This document shows, piece by piece, positions 50,373 to 60,461 of a DNA stretch of 64,000 bases. Below the pieces are notes generated by a model. That model did no database searches and was not told where the DNA came from. It saw only the letters and a program-made list of their open reading frames with translations. A program made the translations under genes and the position numbers. This DNA comes from Candidatus Pantoea bituminis. GTDB taxonomy: Bacteria > Pseudomonadota > Gammaproteobacteria > Enterobacterales > Enterobacteriaceae. The stretch lies in assembly GCF_018842675.1 (NCBI RefSeq), contig NZ_JAGTWO010000004.1, forward strand, positions 3,410,001 through 3,474,000, in the 5' to 3' direction. Positions within the stretch are counted from its first letter, which is position 1. The number at the start of each line of letters is the position of its first letter.

Positions 50373-51329
50373 TCATCTAACAGGATGATTCTGCGCCTCC
50401 TGCTGTTGTACCTGAAGATCCGCTGCTAGCCTGAGCTGCATAAAATCCACAAATGCATGAATACGCGCCGGAAGCTGGCGCTGCGCCTGCCAGACAGCAA
50501 AAATATCGCCATCGGGCGCGTGCCATTCAGGCAGCACATGCAGCAAGTCACCGCGATGGATGCTGTGTTGCGCATCCCACCATGAACGCAGCAAAATCCC
50601 GTGACCATCCAGCGCCATGCGCATCGCCACTTCGCCATCATTGGTGATCAAGCTTCCGCGTACTTTTTGATTCAGGCTCTGTTCACCCGAGACAAAACGC
50701 CACAAGGCAAAGTCACTCTCATACTGACGCAGCAAGATGCAGTTGTGTTGGGCGAGTTCGCTAATCGATTGCGGTAAACCCTGTTTTTGGGCGTAAGCGG
50801 GTGAGCAGCACAACACGCGCGGATTGGTATGCAGTTTACGCGCCACCAGCCGCGAATCGGGCGGTTCGCCGACGCGAATATCCACATCCACCTGCGCATC
50901 CAAAAAGTTAAGCGGCTGGCTACTCAGTTGCAGCGACAGTGACAAATGCGGATGCAGGGCAGCAAATGCCGAGACGCAAGGTGCAACGTAGCGACGTCCA
51001 AAGCCGAAAGAGGCGTTGATGTTGAGCGTGCCGCGTAACTGTTCGGTTTCGCCGCTTACTGCTTCTTCCAGCGCCATGAGTTGATCTAACAGCGGACGCG
51101 CACCGTCGAAATAACGCCTGCCTTCCACTGTCAGCTCCAGCCGCCGCGTGGTGCGACGCAATAACTGCACGCCTAGCCGTTGTTCAAGCAGGCTAAGACG
51201 TTTGCTGACTGCCGCCAGCGATAAACCCAATTCGCGTGCCGCTGCCGTCAAACTGCCCAAACTGGCAATACGAATAAAAAAGGCTAAATCGTCGGTCGAT
51301 GTACGGGATTCTCTACTTTGATTCAACAT
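50373..51329 (-). CDS. LysR-family regulator, DmlR-like
   Basis: 318 residues: winged helix-turn-helix (LAFFIRIASLGSLTAAARELGLS) and a LysR effector domain. I start at Met 51329; the longer upstream reading would run through the intergenic promoter. It is divergent from the D-malate/tartrate dehydrogenase-like gene with an 85 bp gap, the same layout as dmlR-dmlA in E. coli, so it is probably its activator. I would not insist on the name dmlR without an alignment. Confidence 0.85.
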   Translation of the reverse strand: MLNQSRESRTSTDDLAFFIRIASLGSLTAAARELGLSLAAVSKRLSLLEQRLGVQLLRRTTRRLELTVEGRRYFDGARPLLDQLMALEEAVSGETEQLRGTLNINASFGFGRRYVAPCVSAFAALHPHLSLSLQLSSQPLNFLDAQVDVDIRVGEPPDSRLVARKLHTNPRVLCCSPAYAQKQGLPQSISELAQHNCILLRQYESDFALWRFVSGEQSLNQKVRGSLITNDGEVAMRMALDGHGILLRSWWDAQHSIHRGDLLHVLPEWHAPDGDIFAVWQAQRQLPARIHAFVDFMQLRLAADLQVQQQEAQNHPVR

Positions 51330-51365
51330 TGGCTTAATTTTCAGGCTAATTATTTCCTCAAGATG

Positions 51366-51380
51366 CACAGTTATACTGTG
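51366..51380. promoter_or_regulatory. LysR-type operator and -10 candidate
   Basis: CACAG-TTATA-CTGTG is a perfect palindrome in the 85 bp divergent gap and overlaps a TATACT -10 candidate (51372-51377) for the dehydrogenase gene. LysR proteins usually bind such short interrupted palindromes. Confidence 0.4.
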
Positions 51381-51414
51381 GCTATAACTCAAACAGCAAA
51401 TGCAAAGGTACCCT

Positions 51415-52484
51415 ATGTCAGACAAAATCCATCGTATTGCGGTTATTCCCGGAGACGGCATCGGGAAAGAGGTGATGCCTGAAGGCATTCGCGTTATGAA
51501 CGCGGCGGCAGAGAAATTTAATATTCCGCTGCGCTGGGAGTGGTTTGACTACGCCAGCGCCGAGTATTGGCAGCAGCACGGAAAAATGTTGCCGGATGAT
51601 TGGTTTCCGCATCTCAAAACTTTTGATGCCATCTACTTTGGCGCAGTGGGTTGGCCGGACGTTGTTCCCGATCACGTGTCGTTGTGGGGTTCGCTGTTGC
51701 AGTTCCGCCGGGAATTTGATCAATACGTTAACCTGCGTCCTGTGCGCCTGATGCCCGGAGTGAAAGCGCCGTTGGCGAATCGCGAACCGGGTGATATCGA
51801 CTTTTATGTAGTACGTGAAAATACCGAAGGCGAATACTCCAGCGTAGGCGGCACCATGTTCCCTGGTACCGATCGCGAAGTGGTGATTCAGGAAACGGTG
51901 ATGACGCGGGTCGGCGTCGATCGCATTCTGAAATTTGCTTACGAACTGGCACAGCGTCGTCCGAAGAAGCATCTCACTTCCGCCACCAAATCGAACGGTA
52001 TTGCGATCACCATGCCCTATTGGGACAGCCGCGTTGAAGCAATGAGCGAGCATTACCCTGAAGTCAACGTCGACAAGTATCACATCGATATTTTGACCGC
52101 TAACTTTGTGCTGCATCCTGACTGGTTTGATGTGGTGGTTGCCAGCAACCTGTTTGGCGACATCCTGTCAGATCTTGGTCCCGCCTGCACCGGCACCATT
52201 GGCATTGCGCCTTCCGCCAATATCAACCCTGAAGGCAAATTTCCCAGCCTGTTCGAGCCGGTTCATGGTTCTGCCCCTGACATTGCCGGCAAAGGCGTTG
52301 CCAACCCGATTGGACAGATTTGGTGTGGCGCAATGATGCTGGAACACCTTGGCTATAAAGAGGCGGGCGACGCCGTGCTCAACGCGATTGAGCGTACGCT
52401 GGCTGCGGGGAAAACCTGACACGCGACCTTGGTGGCAGCGCCAGCACCGAAGAACTGGGTGCTGCTATCGCCGCCGCGCTCTAA
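51415..52484 (+). CDS. dmlA: D-malate/tartrate dehydrogenase (decarboxylating) (frameshifted near the 3' end)
   Basis: An isocitrate/isopropylmalate dehydrogenase-family enzyme that oxidatively decarboxylates D-malate or related tartrates with NAD+. N-terminal IAVIPGDGIGKEV, the VVRENTEGEYSSVGG loop typical of the D-malate/tartrate branch, the metal-binding DILSDL and the coenzyme-binding EPVHGSAPDIAGKG are intact. The frame closes early at 52419; one extra G in the G4 run 52407-52410 restores AAGENLTRDLGGSASTEEL and 356 residues, close to 361 in E. coli DmlA. D-malate versus tartrate cannot be told from sequence alone. Confidence 0.88.
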
Positions 52485-52499
52485 GCTGCTCTGTCACGG

Positions 52500-53830
52500 T
52501 TATTCCGTTAACACCCGCACGCCATCGGGATGCCAGCCTGGCGGTAACGGTGAAGGCCGTTCAATCGCCAGGTTATGCAACTGAAGATTCTCTACACCAC
52601 GCGCATACAGTCCCGGTAAACCGCCGGGATAACGCTCTACGCCAAATGCTTCACCGGTCTCTGGGTTGAGCTTGTAGGCGTTATCCAGTCCCATGCCTGT
52701 CGGTGAATCGGGGTTACAGGGTGGACGCACGTCATAATAGCCTTGCTCAACCTGCGCCACGGTTTGCCTTAACTGAACCTGGGTAATCAACACATCACGG
52801 ATCCAACCCGGCTGCGCGGCGTGCAGATTGATCGCGCCTTCAGCGACGCCGCTGACGTTAGCAAATTGCAGTTGCTCAACGATCCCGGGTTGAATCAGGG
52901 ATCGCGCGAGCGCACCGAAACAAACAGCGGATCTGCTTTGCCCCAGTGACACGGCGGTGCGTAATGGCAAGCAAAAGTGATATTGCTGAACAGCAGACGT
53001 CGCATCGCGCCGCCGTCACGCGACAAAATACCAATGCCGCGATTCGAGTCAAAAATAGTGCAGCCGGTCACGGTGACATCTTCAATATCATCCCAGGTTT
53101 CGGTGCCAATTTTGAAAGCGCAACTGTAGGAACGCAGCAAACAGTTCGTGATCATGATTTGCCGCGCGGGACGACGCAGCGATGCCGGTTTGTGGGTAGT
53201 TTTAATGCAGATTGCGTCATCAGCCGCGCTTAAATAACTGTTGCTGACAAAGACGGCTTCACAGCTGTCGATATCCAGCGCATCAGTATTTGGCATGGTC
53301 ATGCTGTTATCGATGGTTAAGTGATCGATATGTACGTGGCGGCAGCTGACTAAATGCACGGTCCACATCGGTGCCTGTACAATGCTGAACGCCTCGAGCG
53401 TGACCTGCTCACAGGCTTCAAACACGATAATGCGCGGACGATCGGCTAAGGGCAGACGATAGCCCTGATCGTCGCGTTCCGCAGCAAACCAGGCTTCACC
53501 ATCACCATCAATGCAGCCTTTGCCACTGATAGTGATGTTGCGGCGGTTCAGCGCGTAGAGCAACACGTTATGCGACTTCTCAGCGCTGCTTTGTGCTTGA
53601 ATGCCTTGATAATCTGCAACGTCGCGGCTGGCGATTAACACCGCGCCCGCCTCTAAATGCAGCTCGAAATTTGAGGGTAAGGTTAGCGTGCCGCTGCGAT
53701 AGCGACCTGGTGGAATCGTCAGGCATCCACCGCCAGCGGCCATAACGTGATCGATAGCGCGTTGCAGCACCGCGGTGTCGAGGGTTTCACCATCAGCGGC
53801 GGGATGAAAATCTGCCAAAGAAAGGGGCAT
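52500..53830 (-). CDS. GH28-type glycoside hydrolase, atypical (frameshifted)
   Basis: A right-handed beta-helix protein of the polygalacturonase family. N-terminal ADGETLDTAVLQRAIDH (usual pre-helix element), then NTDALDID and AADDAICIKT, which match the first two GH28 catalytic motifs. The third motif (normally GHG) reads SYSCAFKIGTET and the RIK motif is not evident. No signal peptide is seen, so it may act on imported oligosaccharides. The frame breaks at the G3 run 52898-52900; one extra base gives 443 residues. It is last in a transcription unit with the ABC permeases and binding protein. Substrate likely a pectic or related oligosaccharide, by inference. Confidence 0.8.
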
Positions 53831-53954
53831 CGTGCGTCTCCCGAAAGGTTAAGGAAGAGGAATTGCAACACGCTTCGGCGCAGCGCACCTTTGTCTGGTC
53901 GCCACCGCACCGATTTGGGTGACTTAATGGCTGTTTTGTGCGATGTCTCGCAAA

Positions 53955-54770
53955 TTACTTCACCGCGCCCTCGGTCACGCCGCTGATAAATTTGCGCTGG
54001 AAGATCAGGAATACCGCCACCAACGGCAAAATCACAATCATCGCGCCCGCCATCAGCACGGGAATATCGATGGTGTTTTTGTTCTGAAAGAACATCATGC
54101 CGATCGGCAGCGTACGCAACTCATCTTTGTTGACCAGAATCAGCGGGATGAGGAACTCATTCCACGTCCAGATAAACAGCAGCAGCGCCAGCGTCGACAA
54201 CGTCGGCCAAATGGCTGGCACCAGAATGCCCCACAGAATTTTCACTCGCGATGCACCATCCATAACCGCAGCTTCAACTAGCTCCTTCGGTACCTGCTGA
54301 AAGGCGCTGGCAATCATCAACGTGGTAAAGGGCAGCGACAGCGCGATTTGCGGCAGGATCAGCGCCAGATAGGTATTGGTTAGGCCCATCCAACGTAGCT
54401 CATGATAGAGCGGAATAATAAAGGCTTCACTCGGCAGCACCATGCCCAACGCCAGCATTGCAGCGATCAGTTTTTTGCCGGGGATTTTTAGCCAGGCAAA
54501 ACCAAATCCAGCCAAAATGCCCAGCAGAATGCTGCACAGCACGACCGGGATCACCACCAGCACCGAGTTAAAAAAGTAGATGTTAAAATGGCCTTGCTGC
54601 CAGGCGGTGACATAATTTTTGAAGTTGATGGAAGCGGGCAGCGTGAACACGCCCTGAAACAGTTCCATCTGCGTTTTGAATGAGGTCATTAATGCCATGA
54701 TAAAAGGCAGAATGGTCATCAGCGCCACAATCCAGATCAGCGTGCGGGAGATTACCGGTGTGCTGCGCAT
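53955..54770 (-). CDS. Sugar ABC transporter permease (MalG-like)
   Basis: 271 residues, about six membrane helices. The EAA loop for contact with the ATPase is EAAVMDGASRVKILWGILVP (about residue 165-185). Belongs to the CUT1 class that imports oligosaccharides and polyols. Its ATG overlaps the stop of the MalF-like gene by one base. Start MRSTPVISRTLIWIV is consistent with the usual short N-terminus. Confidence 0.92.
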   Translation of the reverse strand: MRSTPVISRTLIWIVALMTILPFIMALMTSFKTQMELFQGVFTLPASINFKNYVTAWQQGHFNIYFFNSVLVVIPVVLCSILLGILAGFGFAWLKIPGKKLIAAMLALGMVLPSEAFIIPLYHELRWMGLTNTYLALILPQIALSLPFTTLMIASAFQQVPKELVEAAVMDGASRVKILWGILVPAIWPTLSTLALLLFIWTWNEFLIPLILVNKDELRTLPIGMMFFQNKNTIDIPVLMAGAMIVILPLVAVFLIFQRKFISGVTEGAVK

Positions 54771-55642
54771 CAGTAACGCTCCTTTAAAGCCAGATGAATA
54801 AGGTAGTTAATGATTAACACAATCATCATGCTAAACACGGCCACCGATGAGGCGTAACCGAAATAGTGCAGATCGAAACCCTGCTTATACATAAAGATAT
54901 TGGTGACCATAGTTGACGTTCCCGGCCCGCCTTGCGTCATCACATAAACCAGATCGAAGGCTTTTAGGCTGGCGATCACAGTCAACAGCAGTGCAATACG
55001 CAGCTCAGGACGTAGGCCTGGCAAGGTGATGCGCATGAATTTTTGCCGACGGGATGATCCATCTAAATCGGCCGCTTCCAACAATGAGGGATCCATACGC
55101 TGCAAGCCCGCCATAAACAGCACCAGACAAAAACCAAAGAAATACCAGGTAGCGACCATGCCAACGGCGGGCAGCGCCCAGGTAAAATCACCCAACCACG
55201 AGAGGGCTAATTGTGGCAAGCCTATGGCACGTAACACCTGATCAATGGGGCCAAAAGCCGGATTGTAGAGCCAGCGCCACACCACGCCCAACACCGCCAT
55301 CGGCATGATATAAGGCAGGAAAAACAGGATACGCAGCACGCTGCGCTCTTTGTTATTGCGGGTGTCGTAGAGAAAGCTGCACAGCAACAGGCCAATGCTG
55401 ATGGGCAGCAGCGTGTAAAACAGCATCAATACCGCATTGTTGCCCAACGCCACCCAAAATATCGGATCGCTGAACATCCGCATGTAGTTGCTGATACCGG
55501 TAAAAATCGGCAGCGACGTGCCATCCCATTCGGTAAAACTCACACCCAACGACGCCAGCAGCGGTAATAACAAAAACACCGCATAAACCAGCACCGCCGG
55601 CAGAAAATAGAGAAAATTACGCCAACCGCTTTGATTCAACAT
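54770..55642 (-). CDS. Sugar ABC transporter permease (MalF-like)
   Basis: 290 residues with about six membrane helices and the EAA motif EAADLDGSSRRQKFMRITLP (about residue 190). Length and layout are those of CUT1 MalF/UgpA-type permeases. It lies 57 bp after the binding protein gene and overlaps the MalG-like gene, so the two permeases form one complex. Confidence 0.92.
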   Translation of the reverse strand: MLNQSGWRNFLYFLPAVLVYAVFLLLPLLASLGVSFTEWDGTSLPIFTGISNYMRMFSDPIFWVALGNNAVLMLFYTLLPISIGLLLCSFLYDTRNNKERSVLRILFFLPYIMPMAVLGVVWRWLYNPAFGPIDQVLRAIGLPQLALSWLGDFTWALPAVGMVATWYFFGFCLVLFMAGLQRMDPSLLEAADLDGSSRRQKFMRITLPGLRPELRIALLLTVIASLKAFDLVYVMTQGGPGTSTMVTNIFMYKQGFDLHYFGYASSVAVFSMMIVLIINYLIHLALKERY

Positions 55643-55699
55643 AACCGTACTCGTGGTCAGAACAACGATCTGGCCCGACGCAGAGCCGGGCCGCTCAGC

Positions 55700-57037
55700 T
55701 TACTTTTTCAGAGTTTGCAGGTAACGCTGATAGTTGTTATCGAAATTATTCACCATCTGATCGGCAGTTTGACGTCCGCCCAGCAGCAGTTGCACATTCT
55801 GATTCAACTCGGCGTTCATGGTTGGCGTAGCCCAGTCCACGTAATGCCCTAAACCATCATGGGCGTTAAGCGTTAACCAAACCTGATAAGCTTCAGCCAA
55901 CAGTGCATTATCCGCTGGCATTTTGGCCTCTTTGTTGGTGCTGGCGGGCAGGAAGCCCACGCTCAACCAGCGGTTTGCCATGGTGTCTGAAACCATGTAA
56001 TCAATGAATTTCGCGGCCGCATCTTGCTGCTCTTTGCTTTTAGCCGTACTGGTAACAGAGAAAGCTAAATCGGTGCCGCCCACCATTAAGGCATGCTGCA
56101 CGCCCTCGCCCGCTGGCATGGCAGCAAAATGAATATCTTTGTTGTCTTTAAACTGGCCAAGATACCAGGTCCCGCTGATCAGAAAAGCTGCCTGCCCATT
56201 TTGGAACAGCGTAGCGGCATCATCATGACCAATGCCTTGAAAACCCGGGAAAAGATAGCCTTTCTCATTCCAGCTTTTCATCATATTGGCGGCTTTGACC
56301 AGCTTGTTATCTTTAAAGGTGCCGCCCACGTCGTAGATCAGATCATCCAGTTTTTTACGATCGCTGCTTTCAATTTGCGCCTGCCAAATCGTGCTGAGCA
56401 GCTGCTGACCCATGTTGCCATCCAGCAAGCCCAGCATCATCGGTGGAACGCCCTGCTCTTTAAGCTTCGCCATCGCGCTTTCCAGCTCAGGCAACGTTTT
56501 TGGCACTGCAATGCCCGCTTTATCCAGCAGCGCTTTGTTGTAATAGAGGCCGACCATTTCACCGAGGCTCGCCACGCCATACAGTTTGCCGCTGCCGAAG
56601 TCGCCGCTGTCGGACCAACGGTTACGTTTGAGAATGGAATCGGGGAAGCGCGTGGTCCAGCCGTCGCTGCTGGCATAGCTGTCGAGTGGCACCAGCAGTT
56701 TATCTTTCACCAGCGAACCCATATCGCCACCGCCTTGATTGACCTGCGCGATCTGCGGGCCGTCTCCGGCCGTTAATGCCAGCTTGAGCGGGATGCGCGT
56801 ATCTTCAAACGAGTGAACCGAGCGATTGATCACAATGCCAGGATTCTGCTGCGAAAACGCTTTAATGCCCTGATCCACCGCTTCGGTCTGCTGCGGATAG
56901 TTGTAGATATCCCATTCATTCAGGGTGACGGCGGGTGCAGCATATGAAACGCTGCTCACCAGCAGGCCCGCCGCTATCAGGCGCGACAGCGCACGCACAT
57001 TACGGATTCGGAACGAACGAACTGAGGAACTAGACAT
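55700..57037 (-). CDS. Sugar ABC transporter substrate-binding protein
   Basis: A CUT1 periplasmic solute-binding protein of 445 residues. The signal peptide has basic residues (RSFRIRNVR) and the hydrophobic stretch [17 protein letters not shown] with likely cleavage after AYA-like SYA. The mature part contains [19 protein letters not shown], typical for oligosaccharide-binding members. I start at the ATG 57037 (GGAG 12 nt upstream); an ATG at 57055 is also possible. First gene of the binding protein-permease-permease-GH28 unit. Confidence 0.9.
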   Translation of the reverse strand: MSSSSVRSFRIRNVRALSRLIAAGLLVSSVSYAAPAVTLNEWDIYNYPQQTEAVDQGIKAFSQQNPGIVINRSVHSFEDTRIPLKLALTAGDGPQIAQVNQGGGDMGSLVKDKLLVPLDSYASSDGWTTRFPDSILKRNRWSDSGDFGSGKLYGVASLGEMVGLYYNKALLDKAGIAVPKTLPELESAMAKLKEQGVPPMMLGLLDGNMGQQLLSTIWQAQIESSDRKKLDDLIYDVGGTFKDNKLVKAANMMKSWNEKGYLFPGFQGIGHDDAATLFQNGQAAFLISGTWYLGQFKDNKDIHFAAMPAGEGVQHALMVGGTDLAFSVTSTAKSKEQQDAAAKFIDYMVSDTMANRWLSVGFLPASTNKEAKMPADNALLAEAYQVWLTLNAHDGLGHYVDWATPTMNAELNQNVQLLLGGRQTADQMVNNFDNNYQRYLQTLKK

Positions 57038-57563
57038 AATGCTCGGTTTCTCCATCACAGAACGGGCATCCCTTCATTTCACCGTCTGCCAATCCCGCAG
57101 ACTGAAGCCGCACAGAAATTGCACTCCCACATACTTACTTTAATAAAAAAATAAAGTCAAACAGACGATACGGAGATACGTTGAGTTGTGAACTTGCGCA
57201 AATAAACACCATCACGTCGCCCTTACACGTCGTGTGTACTGGTTAACGGCAGCACAACCGATGAAAAAGCAACCATCCGCGTCAATTATCAGCATCTTAT
57301 CTCGTACTTATCACATCAAAATAACCCCATGATAAAACATATGAAAATCCTATCACGCTCACATTTGCGACGTTTAATCGCGCCTTAAATGCGCCACAGA
57401 CGGCGCAGCATGGGCGTGTCAGCGATCACAGATGTACTCGCCGTTGCGCTATAAACATTGCTTCCGGCCCCACTCCTGTGCGACAAGGTAATTATTCCAT
57501 CTTGAAAACTAAGTCAGCTTTCATTAACGTAAAAACTGTTCATCTCCTGACCAACGAGAAACG
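57038..57563. other. Divergent promoter region of the carbohydrate island
   Basis: About 525 bp without a gene, between the binding-protein gene (leftward) and the GNAT gene (rightward). It is AT-rich in the middle and carries the palindrome at 57137-57157. It should hold both promoters and the sites of the ROK regulator encoded 2 kb to the right. Confidence 0.55.
57137..57157. promoter_or_regulatory. ROK-type operator candidate
   Basis: ACTTTA and TAAAGT flank 9 AT-rich bases (ATAAAAAAA). NagC/Mlc-type ROK repressors bind AT-rich interrupted palindromes of this length, so this is a reasonable site for the ROK protein encoded at 59331-60449; this is inference. Confidence 0.35.
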
Positions 57564-58166
57564 ATGATGGCGAATCAACCTGTTATTCGTCCGGCAACCC
57601 CAGCGGACTTCCCGGCGCTTTACCGCATCTGCCTGCAAACAGCGAATGTGGGAACCGATGCCAGCGCGCTTTATGCCGATCCTGAATACCCTGGCCAGCG
57701 CTTTGCAGTGCCTTATGCACGCTTCGCGCCTGACTTTGCTTTTGTATTAGAGAGTGAAAGTGAAGTGATGGGCTATGTGGTGGCTGCACCAGACACACGC
57801 GCTTTTGAAGCGCAGTTAGCGGCTGAATGGTGGCCGGTCTTGCAGCAAAAATACCAGCATCGCCAGCCGGTTGCGGCATTCGACAGCAAAATACTCGACA
57901 GCATTAACCATCCCGACGCAGCTGCCGAACAACTGGTAAAACACTGGCCCGCGCATCTGCATATCAACCTGTTACCGCCGGTGCAAAAAGGCGGCTGGGG
58001 ACGCAAATTAATCGAGCATGAACTGGCGGCGCTGCGCGCTGCGGGCGTCAACGGCGTGCATCTTGGCGTGAGCCTGCAAAATGAGCAGGTTTGCGCTTTC
58101 TATCAGCGCCTGGGGTTCAGTCACATCGTGCGCAACAACGCCATTTATATGGGCCAGTTACTCTGA
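57564..58166 (+). CDS. GNAT-family N-acetyltransferase
   Basis: 200 residues of the Gcn5-related acetyltransferase fold: acetyl-CoA-binding motif A appears as LLPPVQKGGWGRKLIEHEL (about 135-150) and motif B as GVHLGVSLQNEQVCAFYQRLGF. It precedes the ABC ATPase gene by 12 bp, so the two are surely one unit; with the amino-sugar-type kinase nearby, an acetyl transfer on an amino sugar is conceivable but not shown. Confidence 0.87.
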   Translation: MMANQPVIRPATPADFPALYRICLQTANVGTDASALYADPEYPGQRFAVPYARFAPDFAFVLESESEVMGYVVAAPDTRAFEAQLAAEWWPVLQQKYQHRQPVAAFDSKILDSINHPDAAAEQLVKHWPAHLHINLLPPVQKGGWGRKLIEHELAALRAAGVNGVHLGVSLQNEQVCAFYQRLGFSHIVRNNAIYMGQLL

Positions 58167-58178
58167 GTGAGGTAGTTC

Positions 58179-59270
58179 ATGACCAGCCTGCGCTTGCAGA
58201 ATGTTAAAAAGTCGTATGAGCACGTTAACGTCATTCATGGCATCGATCTCACGATCAACAGCGGCGAATTTGTGGTCTTTGTCGGCCCTTCAGGCTGTGG
58301 TAAATCTACCTTGCTCCGTATGATCGCCGGGTTAGAAGAGATCAGCAGCGGGCAGTTATTGATTGAAGAAAAAGAGATGACGCACCAGCCTGCAACCGAA
58401 CGCGGAATTGCGATGGTGTTCCAGTCTTACGCGCTCTACCCGAATATGACAGTGCGCGGTAACCTGGCCTATCCGCTTGAGGTGATGAAAAAGCCGAAAG
58501 CGGAGATCGCCAAAGCGATTGAACAGACGGCGGCGCGTCTGCATCTGACCGAATTACTTGATCGTCTGCCGCGCGCCTTATCGGGCGGGCAGCGGCAGCG
58601 TGTGGCTATTGGGCGCGCCATCATTCGTCATCCACGCATCTTCCTGTTTGATGAGCCGCTCTCCAATCTGGATGCTGAGCTACGTTTGCAAATGCGTATT
58701 GAAATTGCGCGTCTGCATGCCTCGCTGGGCAACACCATGATTTACGTGACGCACGATCAGCTGGAAGCGATGACGCTGGCGGATCGCATCGTAGTGCTGC
58801 GTCAGGGACGCATTGAGCAAGTCGGCGCACCGCTGACGCTGTACAAAGATCCCGACAACCTGTTTGTCGCCGGGTTTATTGGCTCGCCAAGAATGAACTT
58901 TCTGGCGGCTGAAATCAGTGCGGTAGGTGATGGTGAAGTGCAGTTACGCGTGCCGGAGCTGAATATCAGCGATTTGGTGCTAAAGATTACGGCGCCGTGT
59001 CGTGAAGGGCAGCAGCTCAAGCTGGGTATTCGTCCCGAACACTTTCAGCCCGTTGAACAAACCGCACCAGCATTGCAGTTTGAAAGCGAGTTGTCCTTTA
59101 GCGAGCTGCTCGGCCACACCAACTATCTCTACCTCGATATTGGTCGTGAGCAGATGTTAGTGGTGGAAGAGCGAGAAACACATCAGCGTGAACTGGGTGC
59201 ACGGGTGCGGCTGGGCATTTCAGCAGCGCATTGCCTGCTGTTTGATGAACAAGGCCAGCGTCTGCGTTAA
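58179..59270 (+). CDS. Sugar ABC transporter ATPase (UgpC/MsmK-like)
   Basis: 363 residues: Walker [10 protein letters not shown] (36-44), signature [14 protein letters not shown] (about 134), Walker [17 protein letters not shown]-loop [13 protein letters not shown], and a C-terminal TOBE/MalK-type regulatory domain ([10 protein letters not shown]). CUT1 systems use such an ATPase, and it is the only one near the permeases, although it is on the opposite strand. Probably serves the importer 53955-57037. Confidence 0.92.
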   Translation: MTSLRLQNVKKSYEHVNVIHGIDLTINSGEFVVFVGPSGCGKSTLLRMIAGLEEISSGQLLIEEKEMTHQPATERGIAMVFQSYALYPNMTVRGNLAYPLEVMKKPKAEIAKAIEQTAARLHLTELLDRLPRALSGGQRQRVAIGRAIIRHPRIFLFDEPLSNLDAELRLQMRIEIARLHASLGNTMIYVTHDQLEAMTLADRIVVLRQGRIEQVGAPLTLYKDPDNLFVAGFIGSPRMNFLAAEISAVGDGEVQLRVPELNISDLVLKITAPCREGQQLKLGIRPEHFQPVEQTAPALQFESELSFSELLGHTNYLYLDIGREQMLVVEERETHQRELGARVRLGISAAHCLLFDEQGQRLR

Positions 59271-59292
59271 ACCGCAGCTTGAAAACATGACG

Positions 59293-59318
59293 TAAAAAGG
59301 GCGCCGGGGCGCCCTTTT
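59293..59318. terminator. Bidirectional terminator between the ATPase and ROK genes
   Basis: AAAAGGGCGCC, loop GG-type, GGCGCCCTTTT: a GC-rich 11 bp stem with A/T flanks on both sides, located 23 bp after the ATPase stop and 13 bp before the ROK stop. Confidence 0.85.
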
Positions 59319-59330
59319 ACCTGCTGAGAT

Positions 59331-60449
59331 TCAGGTGACGGGCTCTTCATCGGCCTCGGCAGCCAGCAGATCAAGCAGCTTATTGATGGCGAAGCCTGCC
59401 GCACCCAACGCCCACATGCGATTTGATTCGGTAAGGAACTGCAATGGCGTCATTTGCGGCGTCAACTTTAAGCGATAGGCCTGAAAACTTTGGGTGATAT
59501 GATCAAGCAGAATACGTGATGCCATGTGCGGCTCCATCGCCAGATAAACCACGTCAGGATCGTAAGCCACAGAGAGGTTTGCCAGCGAAATACCCAGTTC
59601 ACGCCCCGCTTCTTCTAGCGCCGCTAAAACATCAGGCGTAGGCCGTAGATCTAATGCCTGTAACGTCAGCGCCTCGTCCTGCTCGTCGCGGGCCACACGC
59701 TGCAAAATGGCTTTAGAAGAGGCAACCTCCTCCAGCAGACGCATCGAGCCATCCCCGAGCAGCGCATTACCAATCTCACCCGCTTTGCCGTGGCGTCCGC
59801 GATAAAGCTGACGATTCAAGACAATCCCCGCACCAATCCCTTTGCCATAAGTCGCGATAATCGCGGATTGTGCCGTGCCCAACTGACCAAACACCAGCGC
59901 CGCCATCGCCATCGCGTTGGCGTCGTTTTCAATGAAAACCGGCAGAGAAAAACGCTCTTCTAAAAGCCGTGCGATGGGAACGTTATCCCAGTCCAACACT
60001 TTGGAGCGAATACAATAGCCGTTTTCGGCATCCACCAGCCCCGATAACGCCAGACCAATGGCACCAACGCGTTTCCCTTCTACACTGCGCAGGAATTTTG
60101 CCAGCGCATCACCGAGTTGGCGTGGCGTCATAGCACCCGACGGCATTTGCTGTTCACCCAGCAGATTGCCGTTGAGGTCGGTCGTAACGATCAGGTTGCG
60201 TTCGGCGTTGAGCTGAATTCCAATCACGCTGGCGCGATCGGGATTAAGACCCAGCAGAGTTTTAGGGCGGCCCATGGAGACGCGGCGTAAACCCAGCTCC
60301 TGTACCACTTCCTGAGCCAGTAAGCGATTAGTGGCTTGTGATACCGTTGACATGCTGAGTCCGCTGCGCACTTTCAGATCGGATTGACTAATAGGAGCAT
60401 TTTCAACAATCAGACGCAGGATGCGTGCGGTAACGTTCGGCGCGGTCAT
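59331..60449 (-). CDS. ROK-family transcriptional regulator lacking the zinc motif
   Basis: 372 residues: N-terminal winged helix (ISQSDLKVRSGLSMSTVSQATNRLL) and a ROK sugar-kinase-like domain with IGIQLNAERNL, DNDANAMAMAA-type FIENDANAMAMAAL and GKGIGAGIVLNRQLYRG. The ROK zinc cluster (CxCGxxGCxE) is replaced by GRHGKAGEIGNALLGDGS without cysteines. It lies 12 bp downstream of the kinase gene on the same strand, so both are one unit; probably represses the transport genes until an amino-sugar or related signal binds. Confidence 0.87.
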   Translation of the reverse strand: MTAPNVTARILRLIVENAPISQSDLKVRSGLSMSTVSQATNRLLAQEVVQELGLRRVSMGRPKTLLGLNPDRASVIGIQLNAERNLIVTTDLNGNLLGEQQMPSGAMTPRQLGDALAKFLRSVEGKRVGAIGLALSGLVDAENGYCIRSKVLDWDNVPIARLLEERFSLPVFIENDANAMAMAALVFGQLGTAQSAIIATYGKGIGAGIVLNRQLYRGRHGKAGEIGNALLGDGSMRLLEEVASSKAILQRVARDEQDEALTLQALDLRPTPDVLAALEEAGRELGISLANLSVAYDPDVVYLAMEPHMASRILLDHITQSFQAYRLKLTPQMTPLQFLTESNRMWALGAAGFAINKLLDLLAAEADEEPVT

Positions 60450-60461
60450 AAATCCCTTATG

